NCBI RefSeq assembly: GCF_004103755.1
Contig: NZ_CP035283.1
Location: 496,001 to 560,000 of the forward strand
Direction: 5' to 3'
From: Caproiciproducens sp. NJN-50
Lineage (GTDB): Bacteria; Bacillota; Clostridia; Oscillospirales; Acutalibacteraceae
Length of the DNA: 64,000 bases
A program made the translations under genes and the position numbers. Position 1 is the first letter of the stretch. Each line of letters starts with the position of its first letter. This document shows positions 17,823-26,989 of the stretch, piece by piece. A model generated the notes under the pieces. It saw nothing but the letters and a program-made list of their open reading frames with translations. It was not told the DNA's origin and did no database searches.

Positions 17823-19307
17823 TTGTCAATCATTATTTCTTCTTTGTTGATCTGCCTGCAGCCCGCCAACTTTGCGATGATTGTAGTTTGTGCCGTTGCG
17901 GGCATTATCTTCGGGGCCATTCCGGGCCTGTCCGGCGGGCTTGGCATCACATTGCTGCTGCCGCTGACATTTGCGCTCAACACCAATATTTCATTCTGTA
18001 TGCTGCTGGGCATGTACGTCGGAGGTGTTTCAGGCTCTTTTGTGGCTGCCGTGATGCTGGGCATTCCGGGTTCTAACTCTTCCATCGCGACCTGCTTCGA
18101 CGGTTATCCCATGAGTCAGAAGGGTGAAACCGCCAAGGCGCTTGCGATCGGCATTATAGGATCGTTCATAGGAACTTTCTTTTCGGTCCTGATTGCCATC
18201 GGATTAAGTCCCGTGATTGCAGATCTCGCGCTGAAATTGGGAGCGTGGGAATATTTCAGCCTTTGCTTTTGCGCGATCACTCTTGTGGCGGCTTTGTCCA
18301 AGGGAAACCTGTTCAAGGGATTGATCGGCGCTACCGTCGGCCTGATTCTCGGGATTGTCGGCACCGATCCGGTAACAGGGCAAATCCGCTGGACCTTCGG
18401 CATGACCGGTTTGTCCGGCGGCGTGGATATCATCGCAGTCATGCTGGGCGTATACGCCCTGCAGCAGATTGCGGTCGACTTTGCAAAGGGAAGCCAGAGC
18501 CTGCCCGACGTGGGCAAAATGAATTTAAAAGGCCTTGGTCTAACGAAGGACGACCTGAGGCCCGGTGTCATGATCAAGTCCTTCCTCATCGGCCTTTGGA
18601 TCGGTTTCCTTCCCGGGATGGGTTCCGGCCTTTCCAATATGGTCGCCTACAGCCAGGCAAAAACCAGCAGCAAATATCCTGAAAAATTCGGGACGGGGAT
18701 TCCGGACGGCATCTGGGCTTCGGAAGTTGCAAACAATGCCTCGATCGGCGGCGCGCTGATTCCGATGATAGCGCTCGGGATTCCGGGCGACGGTGCCACG
18801 GCGCTTCTGCTGAGCGCGCTGATCCTTCACGGCCTGCAGCCAGGCCCGCTGATGATGCAGTCTTCGCCGGGAGTCACTTATATGATTTTTATGGCTTGTC
18901 TGGTCGCGGCAATTATTGTACTGCTGTTGGAGCTTGTGTTTAAACGGTGGTTCCCGCTGCTGCTGAAGGTTCCCTATCATTACCTGTACAGCGTCATTAT
19001 CGTCATGTGCTATGTAGGCGCGTTCACCCAGACCAATACCATGTTCAATGTTTATATGATGGTGGCCTGCGCCATTCTCGGAATCGGCCTCATGATTGCC
19101 GAGATTCCGATGAGCCCGCTGATTCTCGCCTTTATTCTCGGTCCAAACGTGGAAAACTACTTCCGCAAGGGAATGAGCTACGGCGGAAACAGCATTGCGC
19201 CGTTTTTCACCAGGCCGGTTTCCTTAATCTTCTTATTGATCGCGTTCCTTGTAATGCTGAGTCCCTACATCAAGGATTTCAGATCCAGAAGAAAACAGGC
19301 GGCATGA
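17823..19307 (+). CDS. tctA: TTT transporter large membrane subunit (TctA), set 2
   Basis: 494 residues with the same motif order as set 1: FGAIPGLSGGLGITLLLPLTF, GIPGSNSSIATCFDGYPMS, GFLPGMGSGLSNMVAYS and ALGIPGDGATALLLSA. The start is a TTG at 17823, 9 bases after GAGGAGG; an ATG 5 bases upstream is in another frame and ends after 10 codons. Close in sequence pattern to set 1, suggesting recent paralogy, while set 3 is more distant. Confidence 0.9.
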   Translation: MSIIISSLLICLQPANFAMIVVCAVAGIIFGAIPGLSGGLGITLLLPLTFALNTNISFCMLLGMYVGGVSGSFVAAVMLGIPGSNSSIATCFDGYPMSQKGETAKALAIGIIGSFIGTFFSVLIAIGLSPVIADLALKLGAWEYFSLCFCAITLVAALSKGNLFKGLIGATVGLILGIVGTDPVTGQIRWTFGMTGLSGGVDIIAVMLGVYALQQIAVDFAKGSQSLPDVGKMNLKGLGLTKDDLRPGVMIKSFLIGLWIGFLPGMGSGLSNMVAYSQAKTSSKYPEKFGTGIPDGIWASEVANNASIGGALIPMIALGIPGDGATALLLSALILHGLQPGPLMMQSSPGVTYMIFMACLVAAIIVLLLELVFKRWFPLLLKVPYHYLYSVIIVMCYVGAFTQTNTMFNVYMMVACAILGIGLMIAEIPMSPLILAFILGPNVENYFRKGMSYGGNSIAPFFTRPVSLIFLLIAFLVMLSPYIKDFRSRRKQAA

Positions 19308-19373
19308 CAAGCGCTTTTCCTGAAAACCCTACATAATTATATTTCAATTTCATTATCTGGGTCCCATAAGACG

Positions 19374-19408
19374 GCTCTGCCGGACCACCGGAGTCCGACA
19401 GAGCTTTT
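19374..19408 (+). terminator. Terminator-like hairpin after TTT set 2
   Basis: GCTCTGCCGGAC and GTCCGACAGAGC form a 12-base stem with one C-A mismatch, followed by TTTT. It may separate the transporter from the following hydrolase/gudD genes or act as a partial terminator within one unit. Confidence 0.65.
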
Positions 19409-19445
19409 ATCGTTAAAACATTTTTCTGATGGAGGGCTATCGATT

Positions 19446-20294
19446 ATGTTATCACCATTATCAGTTACATTATCACCGGAAGAATATATGCGAGGCTGCT
19501 GTGACCGGCCATGGGAATGGGCGATTCGCCCTTTCCGGGTGACGCCGCACGTTTACTACGTGAGCGGGAACACCTGGGTCGGCTGTTACCTGTTTGACAC
19601 CGGAGACGGCTTGATCCTGCTGGATACCGCCATGCAGCCCAGCCTATACATGCTGTTGAGTTCCATTGATGCCTTAGGCTATCATCCCAAGGACATTAAG
19701 ACCATCCTGCTCAGCCATGCGCATTATGACCATTGCGGCGGGGCCAAAGGAATGCAGGAACTGACCGGTGCTAAAACATATCTCGGGGAGCGCGACCTTG
19801 AATTTATGGAGCATCCGGAACTGATCTACCCTGACAGATATCCGTATAACCGCTTCAACGTTGACGAACTGTACCGCGACGATAAGCCCATTCAGCAGGG
19901 AAGGTTCACCATTCATACATTGTCCACACCCGGACACACCCCGGGATGCACCAGCTTCTTTTTTGAAGATACAGACGAAAGGACCAACAGGACCTATCGC
20001 TGTGCCATGCACGGCGGCGTTGGGCTGAATACGCTGGCCGACGACTATTTTATCACCACAGGCCAACCGGTCACGCTGCGCAGGGAATATCGGGAAAGCA
20101 TAATCAAATGCAGCAGATATCAGGTGGATATTGCGATCGGTTCCCACCCCAATCAAACGAATATGCTGGAGCATTTAAAGAAGAACAGCGGCTGCGAATA
20201 TCCGCAGTACGACCAGGACGCATGGATGAAAATGATCCGTTTCCGCCTTTCCCAGCTTACTGGCATTGAGTCTGAGTCAAAGCTTGAATTCTAA
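19446..20294 (+). CDS. Metallo-beta-lactamase-fold hydrolase
   Basis: A 282-aa zinc hydrolase of the metallo-beta-lactamase superfamily. The metal motif is HAHYDHCGG (about 90-98; HxHxDH), with downstream ligands in STPGHTPGC and in the GSHP segment near the C-terminus. Preceded by GGAGGG and an ATG. No signal peptide is evident, so it is probably cytoplasmic. Between a TTT transporter and a glucarate dehydratase, a lactonase opening glucaro-lactones is an attractive role. It does not resemble the SMP-30 or Pgl lactonases, so this is inference only. Confidence 0.75.
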   Translation: MLSPLSVTLSPEEYMRGCCDRPWEWAIRPFRVTPHVYYVSGNTWVGCYLFDTGDGLILLDTAMQPSLYMLLSSIDALGYHPKDIKTILLSHAHYDHCGGAKGMQELTGAKTYLGERDLEFMEHPELIYPDRYPYNRFNVDELYRDDKPIQQGRFTIHTLSTPGHTPGCTSFFFEDTDERTNRTYRCAMHGGVGLNTLADDYFITTGQPVTLRREYRESIIKCSRYQVDIAIGSHPNQTNMLEHLKKNSGCEYPQYDQDAWMKMIRFRLSQLTGIESESKLEF

Positions 20295-20357
20295 GAAGGC
20301 TGCCGGTAGTCCCAACATAGAAATGCGTATATGCCATTTTATTTTCAGGAGGAAATC

Positions 20358-21710
20358 ATGAATAAATTCAATACTCCAATTGTAACAAAGATGCAGGTGA
20401 TTCCAGTCGCAGGATATGACAGCATGCTGATGACGCTGAGCGGCGCTCACGCATCCTGCTTTACACGGAATCTCGTGCTTTTACAGGACAATACCGGTCA
20501 TACCGGAATTGGTGAGATTCATGGCGGAGACTATACCTGCAGCGCGCTTCGCGGTGTCGCGGAGCTGGTGGAAGGGCAGCCGGTTGTAAAATACCGGTCC
20601 GTTCTGGACAAAATTCATAAAGCAGCTTCCCGGTCCGGGGAGGATGACGGAGAAGGAATCCAAAGCCTTGATATCAGCAAACTGAAATTTGTCGTTAAAG
20701 CGGAATGGGCCATCGAGTGTGCCCTGCTCGATCTGCTGGGACAGTATCTGGGAGTTCCCATGTGTGAGCTTCTTGGAAACGGCAGGCAAAGAGATCAGGT
20801 TGAAACCCTGGGTTATTTATTTTATGTCGAAGATAAGGATAAAGCACCCCGGATGAACTATCTGGATGAAAGCCAGAGTAAAGACCCCTGGTTTCGTCTG
20901 CGCCGAAAGAAGATGATGACTCCGGAGAGGATCGCTCTGCAGGCGGACACGCTGCACGGCAAATACGGTTTTCAGAATTTTAAGCTGAAAGGCGGCGTGC
21001 TTCCCGGCGATCAGGAAATGGAAGCGGTGCGCGCGGTAAAAAAAGAGTTTCCGCAGGGCCGCGTAAACATCGATCCGAATGGGGCCTGGAGTCTGAAGGA
21101 GGCTGTGGAATACTGCCGGGATATGCATGGGATACTGACTTACGTGGAAGATCCCTGCGGCCCCGAGCAGGGATTCAGCGGGCGTGAAATTCTGAGCGAA
21201 TTCAAAAATGCAACCCATTTCCCGGTTGCGACTAATATGATCGCTACGGATTGGAGGCAATTTTATCATGCGGCGACACTGAAAAGTGTCGACATCGTAT
21301 TGGCGGATCCTCATTTTTGGGGATTCGGCGGAAGCGTGCGCATGGCGCAGATTCTTCAGGAATGGGGCCTCACCTGGGGAATCCACTCCAACAATCATTT
21401 TGACATCACTTTGGCTGCCTACGCGCACGTGGCGGCGGCCGTACCCGGTAAGCCCGCTCCGATCGACACGCACTGGATCTGGCAGGACGGTCAAAACTTA
21501 CTTAAAGATACGCCCAAGATTCGGAACGGGTTCCTTGAAGTCCCTGAAGGGCCGGGCCTTGGGGTAACGTTGGATACTGAGCGGGTTGAACAGGCGAACA
21601 AGCTTTACAATACTCTTTCAAGCCACGACCGGGATGATTCCGTAGCAATGCAGTATTTGATCCCGGGCTGGAAATTCGATTCCAAAAAGCCTGCGCTGGT
21701 CCGTCCGTAA
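20358..21710 (+). CDS. gudD: Glucarate dehydratase-like enolase-superfamily enzyme
   Basis: A 450-aa member of the enolase superfamily closely matching glucarate dehydratase, which converts D-glucarate/L-idarate to 5-keto-4-deoxyglucarate. Signatures: FTRNLVLLQDNTG, GEIHGG, the catalytic KLKGG (KxK), DPNGAW and EDPCG metal acids, the ATNMIATDWRQ segment, and GIHSNNHFDI with the general-base His. The ATG at 20358 follows GGAGG. E. coli GudD is 446 aa. No kdgD/garL aldolase is nearby, so later steps must be encoded elsewhere. Some GudD homologues (GudX-type) lack this activity; the residues seen here look intact. Confidence 0.87.
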   Translation: MNKFNTPIVTKMQVIPVAGYDSMLMTLSGAHASCFTRNLVLLQDNTGHTGIGEIHGGDYTCSALRGVAELVEGQPVVKYRSVLDKIHKAASRSGEDDGEGIQSLDISKLKFVVKAEWAIECALLDLLGQYLGVPMCELLGNGRQRDQVETLGYLFYVEDKDKAPRMNYLDESQSKDPWFRLRRKKMMTPERIALQADTLHGKYGFQNFKLKGGVLPGDQEMEAVRAVKKEFPQGRVNIDPNGAWSLKEAVEYCRDMHGILTYVEDPCGPEQGFSGREILSEFKNATHFPVATNMIATDWRQFYHAATLKSVDIVLADPHFWGFGGSVRMAQILQEWGLTWGIHSNNHFDITLAAYAHVAAAVPGKPAPIDTHWIWQDGQNLLKDTPKIRNGFLEVPEGPGLGVTLDTERVEQANKLYNTLSSHDRDDSVAMQYLIPGWKFDSKKPALVRP

Positions 21711-22114
21711 GCGACACGGACAAAACCGAAAAGAACCAGGGGTTCTCTTCGGCCAATCAGATAACGGTATGAAGATTTTGGGCAAAGCCGATTAGTGCAG
21801 CCGCCAGCGTATAATTGATCGCGACCTCCGGCAGGGATAACGGCCATCGCCGGTTACATGAACGCCGGTCGGGCTGCCACTGGAATATCCGCCAGCGGGA
21901 TGTTTGAACTCCAGCCTTGAATCGGGCCGCAATGCCTGTCCGGCTTTTAAGAGAGTCTTATGTCATGCATAACCTGTAAGTAAATAGCGTTTTTTCTGTC
22001 TGCTTACAGGTCGTTCCTTCTTTCAGCGCGTGGTTTTGATTCCTAACCGCCCGTATCGCCTGTGGCGATACGGGCGGTTTCATCTGCTGTTCGAAACGGG
22101 GCAGAAATTCTTGC
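21711..22114. other. Intergenic region between convergent gudD and response regulator
   Basis: About 400 bases without a credible gene. A 12-base imperfect stem at 21726-21752 has no U tract. A second inverted repeat, ACCTGTAAG (21972-21980) with CTTACAGGT (22003-22011), encloses a T-rich loop. The strong bidirectional terminator is at 22045-22080. Confidence 0.6.
22045..22080. terminator. Bidirectional terminator
   Basis: A perfect 16-base-pair stem (AACCGCCCGTATCGCC and its complement) with a 3-base loop lies between convergent gudD and the response regulator. Short T runs flank it on the plus strand. Confidence 0.85.
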
Positions 22115-22801
22115 TTAGACTGAAAACTGATACCCCAGTCCGCGTACGGTTTTCAAAAATACGGGCCTGTCGGGATTATCCTCGATCTTCATGCGCAGAT
22201 GCCGGATATGTACCATGATGGTGTTGTCGTCCACGACCCGGTTCCCCCAGACATGATTATAGATCTGCTCTTTTGTAAGGATGCGGTTGAGGTTGCTCAG
22301 AAAATATTTCATCATCATGTTTTCCCGGCCCGAGAGCACGATTTCCGTCCCGTTTTTCATCAGGCGCATCTCGTCGCACAGGTATTGGAACGGACCGGCT
22401 TCGAGAACACCCTGCAGCCGTCTGCCGTCGATGCGGGACCGCCGGAGGCAGGCCTTGACCTTTGCGGTCAGGACGGGGGGGCTGAACGGTTTGGTGATAT
22501 AGTCGTCCGCGCCGATTTCCAGCCCGAAGACCTTGTCGCAGTCTTCCTTTTTGCCGCTCAGTATGATCACCGGCGTCGTAATGCCGTGCGAACGTATTTC
22601 GCGCAGGGCCGAAAATCCGTCCATGCCGTCCATCATCACGTCGAGGAGAATCAGGTCGAATGTCTGCTTCCGCAGCATCGTCAGGGTATCCGAACCATTT
22701 GCGGCCTGAAAGGAGATCATTCCTTCGCTTTCCAATATTCTGGAGATTAATCTGCGGACGGCCTCTTCATCGTCGGCGATTAAAATTTTGAAATATTCCA
22801 A
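22115..22801 (-). CDS. OmpR/PhoB-family response regulator
   Basis: A 228-aa regulator with an N-terminal receiver (acid pocket D10/D11, phospho-acceptor D54, conserved K in YITKPF near 104) and a C-terminal winged helix of OmpR type (LTKEQIYNHVWG, VHIRHLRMKIE, VRGLGYQF). Divergent from the histidine kinase, and upstream of the third TTT set and citrate-lyase genes, so it is the likely activator of citrate use. TctD-type regulators of tricarboxylate transport are also OmpR-family, which fits. The intergenic region has matching direct repeats. Confidence 0.9.
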   Translation of the reverse strand: MEYFKILIADDEEAVRRLISRILESEGMISFQAANGSDTLTMLRKQTFDLILLDVMMDGMDGFSALREIRSHGITTPVIILSGKKEDCDKVFGLEIGADDYITKPFSPPVLTAKVKACLRRSRIDGRRLQGVLEAGPFQYLCDEMRLMKNGTEIVLSGRENMMMKYFLSNLNRILTKEQIYNHVWGNRVVDDNTIMVHIRHLRMKIEDNPDRPVFLKTVRGLGYQFSV

Positions 22802-22850
22802 TGCATACCACTCCTAATTTACATGATAGCATAAAAACCCCAACCTTAAT

Positions 22851-22884
22851 ATCTTTTAAGATAAATATTGGAAAAGTTTAAGAT
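22851..22884. promoter_or_regulatory. Candidate response-regulator binding site
   Basis: TTTAAGAT occurs at 22855-22862 and again at 22877-22884, exactly 22 bases (two helical turns) apart, the layout of tandem OmpR/PhoB-type sites. The first copy is also part of a 12-base palindrome ATCTTTTAAGAT (22851-22862). It lies between the divergent kinase and regulator genes. Confidence 0.5.
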
Positions 22885-23006
22885 TCACAATTTATAATGA
22901 CACTGTTGAAATGAGTTATTGAAAATAGATAAATCATGCTGCCGCTTTACCCGCTGAATTCGCTTTTAGGAGTATAGTTAGAAAAAATAAAGGCGGTGTG
23001 AAGGGA

Positions 23007-25241
23007 ATGATCAAAAAAATCGGCGACACGGTGATCGCCGGCGTCGCTGCGGTTCTGATCCTTGTTTTGGCCTATGCGCTGTATACCGTTTACAACACCT
23101 ACGTTACGACGGTGATCGAACAGCAGCAGCAACAGCTGCTGAACATTTCACGGTCCGTCTCCACAAGCATGGATCTGTCTATTTCGGAGCAGCTGACGGA
23201 TATCACGATCCTGACGGGGACGCCCGGGTTTTCGGATTCCATGCGCAAATATTACCAGACCGGAGATATGAACGGACTGCAGGAGTATTTGCTGGCGTAC
23301 ATGTCGGGGCAGCGGCACGAACTTTCCGACGTTTACCTGATCGACAGGAACTGCAAAGTCATTTTCAAACACGGCCAGTATCCGTTTCATACGAAGATCG
23401 ATGAAGCGAAACTCAATTTTCGGCGGCTTGCAGACCGCGGACTCACCGGAATCGGCTCGGTTTTTGAAATCGAGCCCCACCACTTCGGAATGACTCTGAT
23501 CAACAGCATTTACATCGGCGATAGCTATATGGGAGCCGTCATCGGCATTGTCGATCTTCGGAATATCTATGAACAGTACGTCGCGCCGGTCGACAGGCAG
23601 GGGAAGGGCTACCTGATGGTTGAGGACCAGGCCGGCAACATCATCATGCATCCGCAGTCACAGATGATCGGGGTAAATTACTGGCAGGAAAGAAAGGCGC
23701 TTTCCGGTTCCCCGGCGTACCGCGCTTTTCTCGGGCTGCTGGACCAGGAACAGGCATGTGAGGAGGGGACTGCATTATACCGGACCGGCCCCCGGGAGCG
23801 GAGCACCTCGGGAGATCAGGACGAAATCGCGGCTTTTTCCCACATGAACGTCGGGGATACCTCCTGGTGCGTCCTCGCCGTCATGCCGCGGCGGGACGCC
23901 ATGGAGCCGGTCGAGCAGAACCTGAGCCGGTTCGGTTTTCTCGCGATGGCGGTCTTTCTGCTATTTGCGCTGTGCACCACTGCCATTTACCGTCTGCAGA
24001 AAAAGCATCAGAAGCTGGAAATGAAAGCCCAGTACCTCAAAGACCTCAACACCACGCTGGAGGAGCTGAGCGAAAGCAGGGAGCAGATCCGGCATTACCA
24101 AAAACTGCAGTCGGTCGGCGCCCTCGCGGGGGGAGTCGCCCATGAGTTCAACAATCTTCTGACTCCGATCCTCGGGTATTCCGAACTGCTGCTGAGAAGG
24201 CTCAGAGAAAAAGACGAGTCTTACGGGGATGTCGAACAGATCCACGAAGCGGGCCTGCGCGCGAAAGAAATCGTGGAACAGCTGCTGCCGTTCTACCGAA
24301 GAGAGAACGATACGACCGCTTATGCGCCGGTCAGCCTGGACGCGGTGCTTACGGACGCGGTCAAAATGGTGCGCGTCATTCTGCCCGGCACCGTCGTTCT
24401 TCAGGAACGGTTGCAGAAAACGGGAGCCATGGTTTTCGGGAACGCGACGCAACTGAATCAGGTCCTGCTGAACCTTTGCTCCAACGCCAGCCAGGCGATG
24501 GAACCGGACGGCGGAACGCTGACCGTTGCGAATGAAATCATTCCGGTAGACTGCGTTTCCTCCGCCGACGGGAACCTTCGCGGAAGCGACTGCTACGCCC
24601 GAGTCACCATTGCGGATACCGGCTGCGGTATGAGCGAAGAAGTTTTAAAACGGATTTTCGAACCGTTCTTTACCACAAAGGAAATCGGAAAAGGGACGGG
24701 GCTGGGCCTTTCGGTGGTTCACAACATCATTTCGGGTCACGGCGGTTCGATTCGGGTGAAAACCGCCGTAGGAGCCGGCAGTATGTTCATCCTTCTCCTG
24801 CCGGTTATGGACCGGCCGGCGGGCGGCTTTGATGAGGAACCCCCGTCTTTGCCGCCGGTCGGGGACAAAGGGCACGGGACCCGCTCGATTCTGGCGCTGT
24901 GCGGCGAAAGGAAGGCTGCCGGTCTGCTTAAAAAGGGATTTGAAAGGAACGGATGGAAGGTCGATGCCCGGACGGATCCGCAGGAGGCGATGCGCCTGCT
25001 GAAGGAGACCACGGACAGTTATGATGCGCTGATCGTGGACGACAGCCTGTCCGGGTACAGGGGGACGGCTTTCGCGGAACAGGCCAGACTGCTGCAGTTC
25101 GCCGGTCCGATCGTCCTGACGGCCGGGATGCCGGACAGGGAGGTGTTTCTGATGAAAAAAAGAAAAATCCTGGATGACGTCGTCTTGAAGCCGTTCGATT
25201 TTTCCGATCTGTATGAGCGGATCCTTCGGCTTCTGGAATAG
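23007..25241 (+). CDS. Membrane sensor histidine kinase with C-terminal receiver-like domain
   Basis: About 744 aa (numbers below from a GTG at 22998). TM1 (about 13-30), an extracytoplasmic Cache-like sensor (35-305), TM2 (311-331), a short coiled coil (335-365), HisKA with H382 in GVAHEFNN, and an HATPase domain with NLCSNAS (492-498), DTGCGM (540-545) and GTGLGL (566-571). After a linker comes a receiver-like domain (about 625-747) with D681/D682 and K731 but lacking the usual N-terminal acid pair, so its phosphorylation is uncertain. The HFN-type H box is of the NtrB/hybrid kind rather than the EnvZ kind usually paired with OmpR-type regulators. GGCGG precedes both possible starts. Likely senses an external di/tricarboxylate. 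Confidence 0.87.
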   Translation: MIKKIGDTVIAGVAAVLILVLAYALYTVYNTYVTTVIEQQQQQLLNISRSVSTSMDLSISEQLTDITILTGTPGFSDSMRKYYQTGDMNGLQEYLLAYMSGQRHELSDVYLIDRNCKVIFKHGQYPFHTKIDEAKLNFRRLADRGLTGIGSVFEIEPHHFGMTLINSIYIGDSYMGAVIGIVDLRNIYEQYVAPVDRQGKGYLMVEDQAGNIIMHPQSQMIGVNYWQERKALSGSPAYRAFLGLLDQEQACEEGTALYRTGPRERSTSGDQDEIAAFSHMNVGDTSWCVLAVMPRRDAMEPVEQNLSRFGFLAMAVFLLFALCTTAIYRLQKKHQKLEMKAQYLKDLNTTLEELSESREQIRHYQKLQSVGALAGGVAHEFNNLLTPILGYSELLLRRLREKDESYGDVEQIHEAGLRAKEIVEQLLPFYRRENDTTAYAPVSLDAVLTDAVKMVRVILPGTVVLQERLQKTGAMVFGNATQLNQVLLNLCSNASQAMEPDGGTLTVANEIIPVDCVSSADGNLRGSDCYARVTIADTGCGMSEEVLKRIFEPFFTTKEIGKGTGLGLSVVHNIISGHGGSIRVKTAVGAGSMFILLLPVMDRPAGGFDEEPPSLPPVGDKGHGTRSILALCGERKAAGLLKKGFERNGWKVDARTDPQEAMRLLKETTDSYDALIVDDSLSGYRGTAFAEQARLLQFAGPIVLTAGMPDREVFLMKKRKILDDVVLKPFDFSDLYERILRLLE

Positions 25242-25301
25242 AAAACATCCGGCGGAAAGGGGATTTTCCCCTTCAGATAAAACAACATAGGAGGAATATT
25301 G

Positions 25302-26378
25302 ATGAAAAGTGCAAAAAAGCAATGGCCCGTTTATCTCTGCACGGCTTTGCTGCTCCTGTCGGCGACGGCCTGCAGCTCGGCGGCAGCGCCCGCCGGCTCC
25401 GGCTCGACGGCGCCGGCTGCCTCCGGAAGCGGTTCTTCCGAAGCGTCCGTTCAAACCACGGATTACCCCAAAAAAGCGATGGAATTTGTCGCTCCGTCCG
25501 GAGCCGGCAGCGGATGGGACCTGACCATTCGGACGGTGGCGAAGTGCCTTCAGGACACGAAGCTGGTATCGGTTCCGATGCCTGTCACCAACGTGACCGG
25601 CGGTGGCGGCGGGGTCGCGCTCTCCTTCCTGGAGCAAAACAAAGAATCCGATAAAATCCTGGCGGTCTATTCGCCTCCGCTTTGTCTGATCCATCTGAAC
25701 GGTTCCACCCCGCTGAACTACAAGGACAACACGACTCCGATCGCAAGGCTGATCACCGATTACGGCTGCTTCGCGGTCGCCAAGAATTCCAAATATAACT
25801 CCATCACCGAAGTCATGGACGCCCTGAAGAAGGACCCGAAATCGGTCAAGATCGGCGGTACTTCCTCGGCCGGTTCCATGGACCACGTCCAGTTCCTGAA
25901 GGTCGCCAAGGCGGCCGGCATTCAGGATCTCGACAAAATCGACTATATCAGCTTCCAGGACGGCCAGGCGACGGCGGAACTGATGGGCGGCCATGTCGAT
26001 CTTGTGACAAGCGGAATCAGCGACACGGTCGGCCTTGTTGAAAGCGGCTCCGTCAAAGTGCTCGCCATCACGGCCGACAAGCGCGTCGGGACAGGGGTCA
26101 TCGCGCAGATGCCCACCTGCGTTGAGCAGGGGATCAATGTTACATTTTATAACTGGCGCGGACTTTTCGGACCCAAAAATATGCCGGACTCGGCGTGCCG
26201 GTACTGGGAGGACACACTGAAGAAGATGAGCGAAACCCAGGAATGGAAAGAAAGCTGCGCGAAATACGGCTGGGATCTGGCGTATGCGAATTCCGAGGAC
26301 TTCATGAAGTTCCTTGATCAGGAAAACGAAGGATATGCGTCCCTGCTCGATTCGATCGGCATGCTGAAAAACAAGTAA
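25302..26378 (+). CDS. tctC: TTT transporter substrate-binding lipoprotein (TctC), set 3
   Basis: A 358-aa Bug-family protein with lipobox SATAC, a Ser/Ala/Gly linker (about 25-50), then DYPKKAMEFVAPSGAGSGWD. The GSGWDL motif differs from the GGGTD motif of sets 1 and 2, pointing to a different ligand. GGAGG precedes the ATG at 25302. Followed by tctB, tctA and citrate-lyase genes, so citrate is the probable ligand. Confidence 0.9.
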   Translation: MKSAKKQWPVYLCTALLLLSATACSSAAAPAGSGSTAPAASGSGSSEASVQTTDYPKKAMEFVAPSGAGSGWDLTIRTVAKCLQDTKLVSVPMPVTNVTGGGGGVALSFLEQNKESDKILAVYSPPLCLIHLNGSTPLNYKDNTTPIARLITDYGCFAVAKNSKYNSITEVMDALKKDPKSVKIGGTSSAGSMDHVQFLKVAKAAGIQDLDKIDYISFQDGQATAELMGGHVDLVTSGISDTVGLVESGSVKVLAITADKRVGTGVIAQMPTCVEQGINVTFYNWRGLFGPKNMPDSACRYWEDTLKKMSETQEWKESCAKYGWDLAYANSEDFMKFLDQENEGYASLLDSIGMLKNK

Positions 26379-26479
26379 ACGGGACCGCGGTCCTGAAAAC
26401 CGCGTCCCCGGAGCCGGTGCGCCGGCCCAGTATCGAATGGGCCTGCACCGGCGGCGCCGGGGACACAGAGGAGGATCCT

Positions 26480-26977
26480 ATGTTTATCAATATCAATATT
26501 CTGGCGGGGCTGGCAAGCATGCTGTTCGGCCTTGTTTACATGGTCCTGACGCTTCAGATACCGCACGCGACAATCGGGAACGCGTTTGCGCCGGCCATTT
26601 TCCCGATGATGGTCGGAGCCGCATTGTTCGTAAGCGGGATCGTCCTGATGACATCCGAGCTGAAAAAGGAACGGAGCGGGGGACAAACCGCGGAAAAAAT
26701 CGAACTGAAATTCCACGGTTTTCGCACAATGAGGTTTGAGAACCGCATGATCCTGATCACCGTGCTTGCCGCTTTGCTCTATGCGCTGGTTTTCAATACT
26801 TTGGGATACGTCCTTTCGACGATCATTTTTCTGGGTATCCTGCTGTTCACCCTTAACGGCCGGAAAAAGTGGAAAACGAATCTGTTGGTCACACTGGTAT
26901 TCAGCGTGGCGGTTTATGTCATCTTCACGCAGTTCCTTTATATTCCGCTGCCTGCCATGCCATTCGTCGATCTGTAA
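26480..26977 (+). CDS. tctB: TTT transporter small membrane subunit (TctB), set 3
   Basis: 165 residues with four membrane segments and the NAFAPAIFPMMVGAALF stretch of TctB proteins. The ATG at 26480 follows GGAGG; a longer in-frame reading from 26417 has no ribosome binding site. tctA begins 12 bases after its stop. Confidence 0.85.
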   Translation: MFININILAGLASMLFGLVYMVLTLQIPHATIGNAFAPAIFPMMVGAALFVSGIVLMTSELKKERSGGQTAEKIELKFHGFRTMRFENRMILITVLAALLYALVFNTLGYVLSTIIFLGILLFTLNGRKKWKTNLLVTLVFSVAVYVIFTQFLYIPLPAMPFVDL

Positions 26978-26989
26978 GGAGGAGTCTCT

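Noticed and set aside
21726..21752. Hairpin as the gudD terminator
   Set aside because: One mismatch and no U tract; the perfect hairpin at 22045-22080 is a better terminator.
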